NCBI GenBank assembly: GCA_002633005.1
Contig: NMRA01000016.1
Coordinates: forward strand, 799,874 to 863,873
DNA: 64,000 nucleotides
DNA from: Phoronis australis
Lineage: Eukaryota > Phoronida > Phoronidae
Direction: 5' to 3'
Shown: positions 23,381 through 36,415 of the stretch, piece by piece
Layout of the letters: the number at the start of each line of letters is the position of its first letter
Numbering within the stretch: position 1 is the stretch's first letter
Program-made: the position numbers and the translations under genes
Notes under the pieces: generated by a model
The model's database searches: none
The model's input: the letters and a program-made list of their open reading frames with translations, nothing else
Told to the model about the DNA's origin: nothing

Positions 23381-23905
23381 TGTTCTTGTGACGTAAGGCG
23401 TGTTTATAACAGCTTTCCAGGACATCCACTGGTATTCTTTGTCAGCGAGTAGCGCTTGCATGTTGTTACAAACTTCATTTATTAATAGTTTCTGTTCGAT
23501 TTTCAACGCAGGCATCTTTTTCTATGGTGTTGGATTGTAAATCAATTTTGCTTTACCAATTGAAAACGAACGTTGAGATTATTTACAACATCATACAATT
23601 TGTTATTACTCATGTTAAATAAATATTTGAACAGTTTCTAGTTTGAGGTAATGAGAATCCACTAATGAAACCAGGTTCGTAAACTTACCAAACGATTAGT
23701 CTGTTTTTGGCCTATAACTGCGTGGGCGCAAGAATTGGAAATTTCTTTGATGATGGAGGCGTCTTTGTCGGGATTTGATTGATAAATCATTGATGATTTA
23801 TTTTATGTTAACAATAATTTCATTTCAAACCGGCATCTCCATCCTTCTTCCAACGAAATAATGGAGCTGATTGAAGCGATTATCAACACTCATATCGTCC
23901 AAGAA

Positions 23906-24045
23906 GCAAACTTTTGATCAAACCATTTAGCGCTATAAAATTGGTTTCAATTTGTCCCTTTTTCTGACGAATAGGGATTTACGGGTTTGCAAAGAACAGT
24001 TCGGCAATTCTCGAGACTAGGCTGCCAAAAGTTGATTTTTGTGAT
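23906..24045. mobile_element. MITE family M1, partial copy
   Basis: Begins AACTTTTGATCAAACCATTT, followed by a TATAAAATTGGTTTCAATTTG segment like that of the copy at 11829 and a TTCTCGAGAC segment. The right end is not found. Confidence 0.5.
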
Positions 24046-24929
24046 GGAAACGAGGCTTATATGCGCTTTAGTCATAAGAAACTGTCATTAGATTCCCTTT
24101 ACCACGGTATAGGAAGGGTTCGGCCAACTCTACGAAAATTGTTAGCTTCCTTGCCCTCTTGTGTACTTGCCTTTTTAGACGTTCGAGATCTTTGTTTCAC
24201 TGTCTGTACACATGTTAGACATATTCTGTGTGGTGGGCTACCTTGGTTTATGATTTAGGTATTAGAAAGCGAGTGAGGAGGGAATGTCTGATTTATCGGT
24301 TCTGCAGAGAAATGTTTCCAGAGACACGTATTTGAGCTTTGACATGTACACACCAATCCCTTGATCTTACGGCACTTGTCTTTTTCCTTCACACATCCAC
24401 CCATATGCCCCCAAGGCACAACACTCAGACTGAATGAAATATCCGGTATTAGTTTGGGAATTAGCACAAGGCAAGGCATACGTAACATACGTGTACCATA
24501 TCAAAAATGTTGTTGGCTACCTGGAATTCAATACGTATTGGCTTTTACAGAAGCTTAGCACTTGCTAAAAGTAAATTGCTTCTCAACTGGTGGCTAGAAC
24601 ATGGAAATCACGCAATAGGCTGATGAACTGTCCCAAAGTCTCCACTGGCTTTGTAGAATGGATATAGTTTCGGCAAACAATAGCTGGGCCACATCTACCA
24701 TAGTTACCGCTGCAAAGTAGCCGAGCAGCATTATCAAAATCGGTCACGTGGAAGCAAGAAAACCAGCGTTATACCCAAGATACCGAGCTTTTTGGGCCCA
24801 TTCATGAATTAGGCCAGCCCATTGCAAAGCCAACTTTTAGTTCCTTCGGCTCTCTTATTGTTTGAAGCATACACTTGTAGTTCACGTTCCGCAACAGGAT
24901 GAATGACAGTAAGCGCCAACGCAGGCGAA

Positions 24930-25510
24930 TATTTGTGAGTTAAGCTGTCGTCCTCAAGTGAGATGTAGCTTAGCTCGTTGTTCGATGCGGGTTACCTCAC
25001 TTACCCACTCACAGCGAGGAAAATGCTCACTGACCTGTTATTTACGTTAGTTGCATGAGCGGCACGGCACTGAAAAATGTGGGCGGCTATAGCCCCCAGA
25101 CCCCCTGTGAGGCACCACCTTACAGACTATGAGCGGCACAGTCCTGAAATAAATATAGCCCCCCCCCAGACCCCTAAGGTGCGCCGCCCATGCATTGACA
25201 ATAAACTGCGTAAATTTAGTGTGTATGCGGAATGATCCAACGAGAGCGATTTGTTGTTGTCACGTGAGGAAATGACCAATATTCTTTGGTTTTTGAAGGT
25301 AATTACTTAGCTCACCTAACCCGCATGTTGTGAGAAATTGCAATCCAGCGCCTGGTAAAAACAACCAAGAAGTTGAGCCTTAGTTCGTCTTTGCTGCGTT
25401 GAGAGGCAAGATCGTCACGGTTTATTTTGCGGCAGATGTGAGTGATCCAGGAGCCGCCAGCTCATTTGCATTAGAGACGGGTAGCTCTCCGTTTGCGGTG
25501 GCCCCGTGGG
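24930..25510. repeat. Dispersed repeat family R2, copy 2
   Basis: Resembles 9430-9906 in order: a GAGTTAAGCTGTCGTCCTC segment, GAAAATGCTCACTGAC, then GAGAGGCAAGATCGTCACGG and GCGGCAGA. It is interrupted at 25054-25192 by a pair of roughly 70-bp small repeats. Confidence 0.5.
25054..25192 (-). repeat. Small foldback-like repeat S1, tandem pair
   Basis: Two units in reverse orientation, each with GGCTATAGCCCCC-type core and a G(A/C)GCGGCAC...GTGCGCCGCCCATG frame. Compare 26465-26536, 26910-27052 and 46147-46236. Confidence 0.6.
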
Positions 25511-26464
25511 CTTAGCTCACAATTAGTGGGAACTCTGCTTCCAGGCAGTTTGACTACATTTGAAATTTTTTGGCGTTATTTTTATTGTGTAACATTTTAG
25601 TTCATAATTATTCTGATGTTGCATATTGTAGTTGTTTTGGGCAACGTTTATTCCCTTTCAAACACACTTCGCCCAGTCAAATAGATGGCCTTGTCATCCA
25701 ATCCTTCTTAAACGAATCTTAATTCTGACTTTCTAACACTCACTAATAACTGTTGAGATCACGTGCAAATTGGTCTTTAAAGAAACACCTTTTTCTATCC
25801 ACGGCATTTGAGATTGTTTCGACAAACCTCACGTACGTGTATACCTAGGTAACAGAGTGCGTTTCAAAACGTAAAACAGAAAAATCGTTTGAAACAAGGA
25901 AGTAAAAGCTCCGAAGGTCGTATCACGGCTGATCTATATCAGGCAGCACTTACGGAACCATTAACATTGTTATTGCTGCACTTCACTTACAGTACACTCA
26001 GACGGGTTTCCAATAATTTATGATACCAGCAGCGCTCTGGAAATATATCTAATAACGAATACGCTTTCACGTCTACTGAAAGCAGACTGGCGTAAACGCA
26101 TACTGTGGACATGCACGTGCATATTTACTTTTGGAAAGATTTGGAACCGTCCTGTAACCTACATACGGGTATTGCACGTTGAAGGCAAAAAGCAAAAAAA
26201 AAAAACACTGAAGCGGATGTCCTTGGCCTTGACGGTAACTGCGAGATGTTTCATATTGATCGAGGTACTTTACTTGGATGGCATCTGTTGAATTTTAATT
26301 GCAAAAAGCAGGCAAGCAGAAATTAGTTATCGAGCCACCTCTGCAGACATTCGCTAAGGGCCTGGATTCAAAGTCGAAGTTCAACTGACACTGATCAACG
26401 ACGCAAGTTGCTTGCAAGAAGTGGGAATATCGCAGTCGTTCTTGATTATTGCACAAATATTGAG

Positions 26465-26536
26465 CCATGGGCGGTGCACCGCAGGGGGACTGGAGGGGCT
26501 ATAGCCCTCACTTTTTTCAGTGCTGCGCAGCCCATG
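26465..26536 (+). repeat. Small foldback-like repeat S1
   Basis: Starts CATGGGCGGTGCACCGCAGG and ends CACTTTTTTCAGTGCTGCGC followed by AGCCCATG. The ends form a short inverted pair (CATGGGC...GCCCATG). Confidence 0.7.
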
Positions 26537-26909
26537 GTAAAATTGTAGTTTGTTGTAGACCATCCGTATTTTTGTTAACCAATTATCCCTTTGTGATATC
26601 AACAGGTTGAATTCAAGTATTGTAAATTTCCTCTTTAGACCACGAGACTAATTAGGCTACACTGTTTCCTTGGCTATTCACAACTCCATTGCGTGTTTAA
26701 TCAGCACGCATTGTCCTTAGTAAAGTGTCTTGCAATGTTTGTGCTTGGTAATAGAATTAGTAATTAGACGAGTTAATGACCAGGTCGTAGATGTTCGCGT
26801 CTCGTTAGAATCGTTATATACTCTCTATGGGTCAATTTTTACTATTAATAGGTGAGAGTTCAGAGCGCGAGAAAGTGGTAGTGATTTCCATTGCTTCCAT
26901 ATCCTGTTG

Positions 26910-27052
26910 CATGGGCGGCGCACCACAGGGGGCTGGGGGCTATAGCCCCCCACTTTTTTCAGTGCTACGCCTCACATGGTCTATAGGCGGTGCACCAAAG
27001 GGGCTGGGGGTGCTTTTGCTTCCACTTTTTTCAGCCTGCTGCGCTGCCCATG
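26910..27052 (+). repeat. Small foldback-like repeat S1, tandem pair
   Basis: Two consecutive units, each beginning GGCGG(C/T)GCACCA and ending with CACTTTTTTCAG and a CATG. The second is more diverged. Confidence 0.7.
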
Positions 27053-27284
27053 TGTTGGTACTGTTGGTAAATGGTGACCTCCCAGCCGACTATAAATACT
27101 CCAATTGCGACGGCACGACCCTTTAGGCGATGTGTGCCGATCGATGTGACGAGACGTAATTACACGTTGAATTTTAATTTATATTCTCATGCACAGCACA
27201 CTTTCAGGCGGACGTGCCTTTCTTTAAGCTTGCGAAATTTAACAAACCGCATTACCACGTGATGTTTCTTCACATTTTCAGCGC

Positions 27285-27860
27285 CCACACCTTGGGATCG
27301 TATTCTTCTATCCGTGCCAGTCTGTCCATCCATCCGGCGTCCACAGCTGTATCCCCCCAAACCCCTTGAAAATGTTCATAAATGTTTGCTAGATTTCCTT
27401 ACAGGTGATTGGAACGGCATCAGTGAATTTCGGAATTATCCGACTACCGATATGCCCCCTAGTGACAATTTTATTTTTTTTCTACCATAGCCTCTATATA
27501 TTCGGATGTTCATGAAATTTGGCAAACAGGAATCTAATAGGGCGACGATGACACCTTCACGTGCTTGGATGAATTCGACATTCTGTATCAGCTATAGCGT
27601 CCCCTAGTGGCAGTTTCTGCGTCTGATGAAGAATGTCCTAAACCGGCACAGGGTCTTTGTTAAATTTGGTACATGTATTTCTATGAAAGTAATTATAAAG
27701 TCGACAACTTTCGGACGGATCCGACTACCTTGGTGGAAACTTTTCCGTTCCCGTCAGTATATCTTTGGAGTTCTTTGACGGATTTTCATGAAATTTGGCT
27801 GGTATTACGCTCTTGTTTCAGATTACGCCGTTCTCCAGCAATTATCGTGTTTTCTCCGTG
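27285..27860 (+). repeat. Copy of the roughly 0.42-kb repeat T1 (partial)
   Basis: Contains the diagnostic phrases GCTGTATCCCCCCAAACCCC, CCCCTAGTGACAATTTT, TTCATGAAATTTGGCAAAC and CCTCTATATATTCGG in the same order as the arrays at 47800-49260 and 59900-61790. Confidence 0.65.
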
Positions 27861-30800
27861 CAGGTTTCGCGCGATATTTAATCGCCTTGGCTCATGTAAC
27901 TGCATGAACACGATAAATTTTCCCACTTTCTGTGCATAGGCCTACTCATACTGCCACCTAAAAATACCGTGAGTATCTAGTGCTCGCTAGGTGTTGCAGG
28001 ATTCAGTCCCTCCAGGTGAGTTACAGAGTTTCAGACCGCTGATACTGCAAAACGCATGCCAGAACCAAAGTAACGAATGCATTATCCTACCGACTACAGT
28101 ACACAATTCGACATGACGTAGGCCTACCTATTCAGCTTGTGTGCGTTCTAAAGCATCACGGATAGATGTATTAAAAACATCTCACGGTACAATTGAGACA
28201 TGACAATAAAAAACTAACACGTCCCGGCATTCTTCTTGAACACTCTTTGCACAGCGGCTCTCATTCACCATATTGCAACTTTCTATCTATTTCCAAAGTC
28301 AACTGATAACTCTCTACTAGCACAGTATACTCGCGTTGTACATGTATACGCAAGGACTCCTGAATGAACTAAACAAACGCTTGCGATAGGCGTGGATTTC
28401 CTTTTACTTTCAGTCTTTCAAACAGTGTCGAATACCGGCCTCAGTCACAAAACGTTAAACTAGGATACTATTATATTTTAACAATCCTAAATTTGTCTGT
28501 GGAATGCAGATACGTAAGTTTGAGCGCACGTATGTGAGTAGGCGATTTAACCCTTTTATTGCGAACAATTGTCCATTTATCAGTGTACAGTCAGGTCATA
28601 GCCTGTCGTCTCTATGCAACTGTCTCATAAATCAAGGTTGCAAGGAATTTCACGAAATTTGTAAAACAATTGCGTTTTCTCCTTAATGTTGAAAAAGGGC
28701 AGTGCCCCCAGTTAACTTTTAATTAACCACGCGCGCCTTGAACTGAATGAAGTTATAGCGTTGGTCTCTCAGGACGGTTGCAAACATCGTAGAGAGAAAA
28801 CAAGCTATAGCTGTGAAGTAGCTTTGGAGAAACGGGATCCTGTAGCAATAAACTTATATGGAAATTCGCTACAAAAAGTTCGCATTTCAGATATGTTTGA
28901 GAAAGTCAACGTACATGTAAGGTTAGTACTTCAGTGCAGGGTCAAATTTGTTTATGTTTATCAATAGTTTCCTTTCGACAAATCAGACTTGTACTACAAT
29001 TTCAGTTCTGTTTGTAAACAAATGATCAATTAGTATGATTTTGCCTGTGCCCGCGGCCAACACAAATTAAACACAGTTGAGTAGTGTAAACGTGCATGAA
29101 AACAACATCTAAATTTCATCTTACATATAGAATTTATACATTAATTGGTCAACATTTTTAAATTCGGGACAGTGCCACAATTTCCGAAGGACCATTACAT
29201 GAACGTCCCCAGTCCGCAAAAGCACGGCTGCGACATCTGTAATCTTTTTGGCCATGTCCGAAAGGGGTGAGCCCGATCTCCCCACCTCAATCCCTCGGTC
29301 GCCTTCTCTTTCAGAAGTATCACGCATGCTGGTGAAGCAAATGACGGGAAATGAAAGTTACAGTCAGGAAATATAATTAGTAAATTAGCTTTGCACACGA
29401 AGGCTGATGATTGAGCGTTGCTCTGACATGTCATTTTTGTCATACGCGTATCGTTTGACGACCTCAAACTCTCTACCACACAGGGACGAGTGGGTGACTT
29501 TGCATCCACCTTTGCGCAGAGCGGCGATTAATTAGTGATGAACTGGGTCAAGACTATTCAGACAAAGCAAGCGCTGTGATTAATTAGGGCCGTACGAGTC
29601 CAAAGGAAAGCTGGAATTACCTGAAAACCCGGGGGGCTACTTCCTTCCATAAGGGCTCTCTCAGATGAATGACTTCTTCATCACCTGTTTGTCCTTACGA
29701 AAGGATGTCTTTTCCTACAAAAGTCGCCTTCTCCAATTTAATCCTCTGTCACAGGGTTCTCTTTGGGAGTTCGAAACTCTACGAAAAGTTGGTATTTCCA
29801 ACTACAAAAATCTACAGACTTTGGTTACAAAAGAAGTGTAATCACTCTGGCAACACGATATCTCTTCGCGTACTGTTTCAAATGACACGTTAACAAGATA
29901 GCTGTCCAAACAACCCTACAAAAGGTCAGAATTATGATAAATTAACCCACACAAAATGGCGACTTTTTCATGGAAGCTCCCTGTGATGAATAAGTACCCG
30001 TTTTCGAGTCCCAAATAGATGGGAAGGATACCCAGTTCCAGCTGCACCTCCGCCAAGAACGCACATAGTCAACTACCTCCCCCCGAAAGATAGCCGATAA
30101 AGCTTCTACTTGTTAACTGCGGGTCATTAAGTAATAATAGAATGAAGAATGAAGACGAAGGTGACTTCTCGGCAATTTCATAATGAAGTGAAATCTCGAA
30201 TGTTATTTCACAATGTCGCCTGGAAACTTTCATAAGCTGGTTTATCAAAGCGATTAATTACGGAGCAGAGTACGTATAGTGGAGTACATAAACGGTCAGA
30301 GGTTATTTTTACTAACGACACTAGTTTTAGTTCATATTGTGTTCAAATACTCACTGTTCTACTGCTCAGACATCAGAAATATTTATTGTATATAGTATAT
30401 AGGCCTTGATCCCATTATACAATTTGTAATACAACTTTATAATGATAAAAGTTCAGTTTTTCTGCTGCTCTTGAAATACATTTACAGAGCGCCAGGCGTT
30501 TTAGTTCACGACGATCATAACGTAAAAGTAAACTAACTACTCTTCCATCATCTATCCGATTTTCGTCCACAAATTTCGCCTCACATCACGCAGGACGGGA
30601 CAGTGACATCAAGTGAAGCTCATTTTCATGCTGACCAGTGTTGTAATTTCCACACATTCTTTCACTCTTAGGTATACCTGCCTGTCGACCAGTTTCAATA
30701 TACGTGAAGTTTGCGCATCGAGCTCCTAAATCGAGGAAGTATTTTCCTCAGATGGGGATCTAAACGTACAGGTATTTCTCACGCTGCTACTCATTATGTC

Positions 30801-33800
30801 GGACACGTTTCGCCCTGTTTAGCATACCTGAGAACATAAATTGAATTAGGCTTATGACTTTAGTAAATTCGGTGTCGTAATATTCTTTTTTCGTTACCAA
30901 CAAATGGAAATCATCGCTACTCAAGAAAACGCGTCAGAGTTTGTAGGCCTTGATAAACCCTAAAATTGCGAATTGGTGCACACCTGTGCCGGACTTAAGA
31001 GTCCTAACACAGTAAGCAATATTTTTAGCTAGCTAAACAAGGAGAGAGGTAGCTTTGAAATACGGATGGATAGGGTTTTGGTAGTGCCACTTGCGATATC
31101 TTCGCTGACCCCAGCAATACCTTTGACGTCTGAAAATTTCAGGAAGGGTCAAGCTAACTTCGCATTTTACAACGACGCTCTTTTTTACCAAATTTAAATT
31201 GGCGAGTAAGAAAAGGGCTTTAGAAAGCTACACTCTTGATCGTAGTTTTGCTTAGTACGTCGGCAACATTAAAAGTCGCTACAAATGAATTCAACTATAT
31301 TTTCTCACAAAAGTCACAATCAGTAGATGGCAATTTAGTTTTAGCTTCAAATGGAGTGCACGAGAACAAGAGTGAGAAGACCGTGACAGATTTCTCTCAC
31401 GCCTGCGTTCTGGTTACGCTCCGGTCTGGCTAGCCGTGAGGCAGCCCGGACGTAGTCTAATAATTCAGTGGCTGTGTACTGTAGGTCTGTAGAATTATGA
31501 ATGTGTCCTGTCACAACAAAGGCAAACCGTCTGTTCTGGGGGCCTGTTTCAGAAATTTAGTATTGGGATCCACAGCTATTTTTGAAAAATAATTAAATAT
31601 CACTTGAGAAAAAATACAAAGTCCCTGGGAACATATTTCTAGACTGTGATGCGCTCATAGTTGCTTGGTTAAACTTTTTTCAGCCACTGTGTAGAACAAA
31701 TTTCTGTCTCGAGTCTTACGTCACTTTCATGAAGCGGACCCCTGGGTATTTTAACCTGCTCGTGAGCCGTTTTCTGAAAACATTGCACGTGAATAAAACC
31801 GAGGACAACTACATACATGTATGCATCTACTATGCGTGTATAATTGTGCGTATGTATGCATGTATGTATAGTTCCACTCGTTCGTTTTCTAAAAACACGA
31901 AATAAAAATTCGTCTGCAGCAGCCGTTTTGTGACCTCACATTCAAAGTTTTCAAAGAGAAATGCATTGGAGAAGTAACAGACACACTTCCGAGTGGGAAA
32001 TACGGAGGCACGCTTTCGTTTATGAAAGGACGAAAATTAAAGGACACTTGACCCTGTTTTAGCGTAATTATTAAATTTTACAATTACGATTTGATCGCTT
32101 ATAAATATTTGAAACGACACAATGCCCTGCACAGTAGATAGAGTTTGAAAACACCTTGCTTGCAACGTGACGTCTCAGTGTTATTTAGGGAAGCGTCAGT
32201 GACCGTAATGCTTGGGGTGAGCTCAACGACTGCCCTAATAGTCTAATAGACAACATGGACTACTCTGCGCTGAGACACAAGGAAGTGTCTTCACCAGAGC
32301 AAAGCTTTCGACTCTCAGGTAGAGGTGATCGTCAAAGGGTGAATGCCTATTTCACGAAAAGTGGCGAAAGGACTTCGAGCGGCAACGAATCCGCGTTCCT
32401 TCCTGAGAAGCGAACTTTTGATGTAAAACAGTTCACTACTACTATACTTACTGATCAGATGAGACGTGATTTCTGGGTTGCAAAGAACTAACAGACGGTC
32501 ATTCCTTGAAAGTAGTACAGTGTTCGGTGCTCCACTTGGCACCGGATGTGATGAAGCCAAACCAGTGTAGCGCATGGTCTACCGCAATTGTCAAGAATCC
32601 TTCAAAACTATGAATAAAGTCGAGACGAATTTCCTAACGGTAAGCTTTCTATATCAAAACATTGTTTTTGTGATGGAAAGCGGAATCGTTACAGCCTTAG
32701 GATATAAATTTTATCTCATTCTATGGCCTGCCATATCGCCATCACTGAAAGAAGTTTTTACGAATGTAAACATTAGGAAATCACATTTCAATGAACAATA
32801 TACAAATTACACGAATAATTACCAATCAAGAAAACATTCTCAGATTCATAGCTTGCTGAACTGAGATTGTGTTCTATTTCGGAAATACTGTGCCACGGAG
32901 AGCAAGATGAAATTGGCAATAAACCCGCGCCAGGAGTGCGTTAACGCCAGGGGTACGGGGGAACACAGTGCATGAATCATTGTCTTCTCGCATCTCCCTT
33001 TCCGTACACAACCTTTTAACAAAAGTGTTCAATCAGCTATTTTAATTTCTCATTCAAGATGTCACAGTTACCCCAGCGAGCCCAGATCTGTCCGCCGCGG
33101 TTTCCGTCCTATAACTCCTCCGATCTACTATCAACATAACCTTTGCCACACAGAAAATTACCCACCGTATATATATATACTCAACGTCACATTCTATTCA
33201 ATCAGTTGGCTACAACTCGAAAGTACAAGTTTATTTAACAAAGAAACTTACTCGCTTTTGTAATACCAAAACACATACGCCTCGAGTCTATTTGTCAACT
33301 TGGGATATAGTTGTGAGAAAACTACATTTGCATATCGTAAGACGAGCCAAAAATGGGTAAATGACGCGCACAGGTATTTTGCTAAGAGTACCTGTTTGAT
33401 TGTTTGATATTTACATTGACTTTTTACCAGCTTCAGTTTGATTTAGGCAAGGGGAGCCAATTATGAACAGCACCAGTACGTACAAAAAGAATGCTTTCAA
33501 ATTAAATGGACATTTCTAGGCTTTAGAGCCGTATGTTGAATTCTTCGGAGCGTTTTTGGATTTAAAAACACAACCACGATCATCCGATCTTGGAACAGTT
33601 GCGGAATGAGCCGGCAATAGAAAACAATGCAAACATGCGCAATGTTTAAATTCCCAATTTTCGGGTTGGCCAACCCCAAATGCTCTGAAGCGCTTTCTTA
33701 AGTAATTGATGGTTTCTATGTTCTTGTTCTTGTTAATAAGGGAAATAGAATCCAAACACGGTATGATGAGACGGATGTGAGAGTAAGGCCTTATTCGATT

Positions 33801-33949
33801 TTTTCGTCGGCCAAAGAGCGAAATGTAGCAATAAAAATCTAGGGCCCGCCGTTCATCTTCTCGAGACAGAACAAGACTTGTTATCGGCATTTTTATTTTC
33901 TCCCTTTGTGTGAACTCAGTCAAGATGGGTGTGTTTTATTCTATGCTAG

Positions 33950-34171
33950 AGTAAATAAGGGAGGAGATGCCCGCCTTCTTTACTCGAGGTCGTGGGTCAG
34001 TCGAGTCCCACTGGGCCACACTGCTAGGCACTTGAGTTAGGTTTCTAGCTCCTCAGCTCGGTTTAAACTATATATTAATAAAGCACAAAAATAGTTCCAG
34101 GTGATTAGTGCAATAGGCCCACATGCGCGGCCTGCATACGTTTGGTACAACGTGTATCAGACCGCCTGCAA
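33950..34171 (+). mobile_element. tRNA-derived SINE, copy 1
   Basis: Head: CTTTACTCGAGGTCGTGGGT...TCGAGTCCCAC, a pol III B-box region interrupted by three extra bases. The body runs through TTTCTAGCTCCTCAGCTC, ATATATTAATAAA, GTTCCAGGTGAT and a TGGTACAACGTGTATCAGAC tail. The same body occurs at 56491-56720 on the other strand. Confidence 0.8.
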
Positions 34172-35689
34172 TTGTGTTTTTTTTTAAACAAGGGCTTACG
34201 TTGATAACTGTCTAATACTAGTTTGCACCTAACGACCCCATCATTACGACTAAAAGTTTGAGCCTGAAATCGAAATTTCGAGTCTCTACTCGTTTTTAGG
34301 TCGAATCTTGGAGTCATCAAATGTGAACTTACTAGACTAGAAACTCATTTGTAGTAAACCACAAGAGCACAAAACAATAAACACATATATTGAGTGCGCA
34401 CAAAAGTGGACCGGAAAATGAGAAAAATAACGTCGAATGAGTTCGATTTCGAGTACACATTAGATCCCGGCCCTAGGTCTGCAGTAACTCGTACAGTGTA
34501 TCTGGCGAAAACAATATCATTTCTTACGTGCAGACACAATTCAGTGGCACCAGACTAGAGATCGAGTCATTTGGCAAGTCAACGAGTCATAAAACCACAT
34601 GGCTGTGAGACATTTGTAGATTTTTCAAACACCGTGACACGTAAAACTGACTTCATCGATATTAAACCACGTGCCCCCAAGCCCGCGGGGAGAACACGCG
34701 TGATAACGCAAACTCGAAACACGTACAGGAATCAAACACGCGTACACGCACAAATGTTTGCCACTCAAACTGAGCGCGTATTGCAGTCGCACTTCCGTAT
34801 AGCGACAACATGTCGTAATGCGTAAAGTATGAATCAAAACTAGTGGAAAATTACTGAGAAATTTCCCGAGGTTTCGATTAATAATTGTTTTAAACTTAAA
34901 AGAATTTTTCTGCACGAGTGGCTATGTTCGTATAACATAATCGAGATTAAATCCATCGGCTTTTGTACATGTATGTCAACTGAGGCGGGGCGATTAGGAC
35001 ACGAAATTGGAGACGACGGTACGGGGTGGGGGCAAAACTCAACTGATGACTTCGGAAAATTGTGAAATTTATTGGGCCGACTGAAAGTGATGGAAGCCGA
35101 GTAGGCGCAGTGTATGATGGTACATAGTACTTGAAAGTGATTAGCTAGCAACTGCTTCAATTCTTTTTCAAAGTGAAATAGGATCCCCTGTGGAAATGAC
35201 ACGGTTCGTCATCCACATGAGCTATAGAGTGACATACAACCGGGCCAACCGCAACACAATACACACAAACAAAAACCCTGGACACCAACTGCGAGCTCAT
35301 TCACACAACCAAAAAAATTATCAACAATACCAATGACATGTACAATTTCATTTTATTAGGTCAAAATTTTAAAAGGCATGTACATTTCATATTAACATTT
35401 AGGTGATTCACAAAGGTGCACAGGTTTTTTAAAAGTATACTCAACACTATATTCAATGAATTCACCAGAAACTTAGTATCGTCACCTGTTAGTGCTGAAT
35501 TGCTGCATTCCGAGAAATAGAACAACGTTGAGGTAAAACAAATTCTTGCTCCACAAAGTTGATCATGTGGTTTGAGGTGAGCTGTCATTCCCCACCCATC
35601 TCGCTTCGGTTCCCAAAGAGACCATGGGCCATAGCTTCAGTCTTTTCATCCTATGATCATATCGGGGTGGGGGGGGGGCAACTTTATTT

Positions 35690-35690
35690 N
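35690..35690. other. Isolated N, possible contig join
   Basis: Single ambiguous base with ATTT on both sides. It resembles the single-N joins at 20257 and 22838, but there is no long flanking duplication. Confidence 0.5.
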
Positions 35691-35805
35691 ATTTGATGCT
35701 TGAAACTGGAGTCCTGCATTTCGAATTTTAGATCTCATGCTCTTTAAATATAACATTATTGACCAAGATGTTTTACTCTACCTCTCCTACTTACATTGTA
35801 CTTGC

Positions 35806-35961
35806 CAGGGGCGGATCCAGGATTTTGAGTTGGGGGGGGGCAAGGCAGAGTATTAGCCAGGATTTTGCCCGTCAGACATTCGCACCCCGAACTGCCAAAT
35901 GGAATCTGGGAGAATTTTAGGGGGGCCATGGCCCCCTTGCCCCCCTCTGAATCCGCTAGTG
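35806..35961 (+). mobile_element. Small GGGGCGGATCC element (hAT-like MITE?)
   Basis: Left end CAGGGGCGGATCCAGGATTTT; right end CTCTGAATCCGCTAGTG, an imperfect inverted pair. CTTGC(CA) occurs just outside both ends and could be a target-site duplication. The interior is G-rich with a GGGGGGCCATGGCCCCC palindrome. A related copy lies at 45971-46137 in the other orientation. The superfamily is a guess. Confidence 0.55.
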
Positions 35962-36415
35962 CTTGCCACATGGCATTTTACAAAAACAAGATGACCAAAG
36001 CAGCAACAGATAAATAGAGACATTTTTGACAGTATTCAATAGGTCATATTCATTAAGATACTGAATGACGAAAAAAATCGTTCTTAGTGAAATGTTCAAC
36101 TTTCCAGTTTCTGTTGATATTCATAACAAACATGGGCAAGCATCTGTGAAATGTTCTAGGGGTCATAGTTTCATGAAATGTAATGGTTAGTGACATCAAA
36201 AACATCAAAACAAAAATATCCGCCCACCTCAAATGGTCAAAGAAGTGGTTTTTTAGGCCTTCTGTTACCTACGACCAATTACCTAAAGGCGTCAGTCACG
36301 ACTGCAGAACAAATAGTCTTTGTGAAGGTTGATGAGCATTATAGAGAGTTATTTTGTTTCAAATATTAAAATCATCTTATCATTAGTATTGATAACAGAA
36401 CAAAACTTGCAACTC

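Larger units (their letters stand above)
21758..23918. repeat. 1,080-bp near-identical tandem duplication split by one N (likely assembly artefact)
   Basis: Positions 21758-22837 and 22839-23918 are both 1,080 bp, differ at about nine bases and are separated only by N at 22838. Size equality, the single N and the roughly 0.8% divergence match the FAM43 duplication and indicate two haplotype contigs joined end to end. Confidence 0.9.
24046..33945. other. Long intergenic region without recognisable cellular genes
   Basis: About 10 kb in which I could support no exon, tRNA or rRNA. It holds repeat family R2 (24930-25510), several roughly 70-bp GGCGGTGCACC repeats (25054-27052) and part of a roughly 0.42-kb repeat (27285-27860). 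The open frames (for example 29195-29509 minus and 32255-32491 plus) are short and show no domain, conserved motif or splice context. Confidence 0.5.
34172..36415. other. Intergenic, 3' of GEMIN8
   Basis: No exon recognised. It contains a GGGGCGGATCC repeat (35806-35961), a poly-G tract and an isolated N at 35690. TTTATT (AATAAA on the minus strand) occurs at 35683-35688 and 35352-35357 and could end the GEMIN8 transcript. Confidence 0.45.

Noticed and set aside
32255-32491. 78-codon plus-strand frame starting MDYSALRHKE with a fair Kozak context
   Set aside because: No recognisable family, splice sites or promoter; too little to support a gene.
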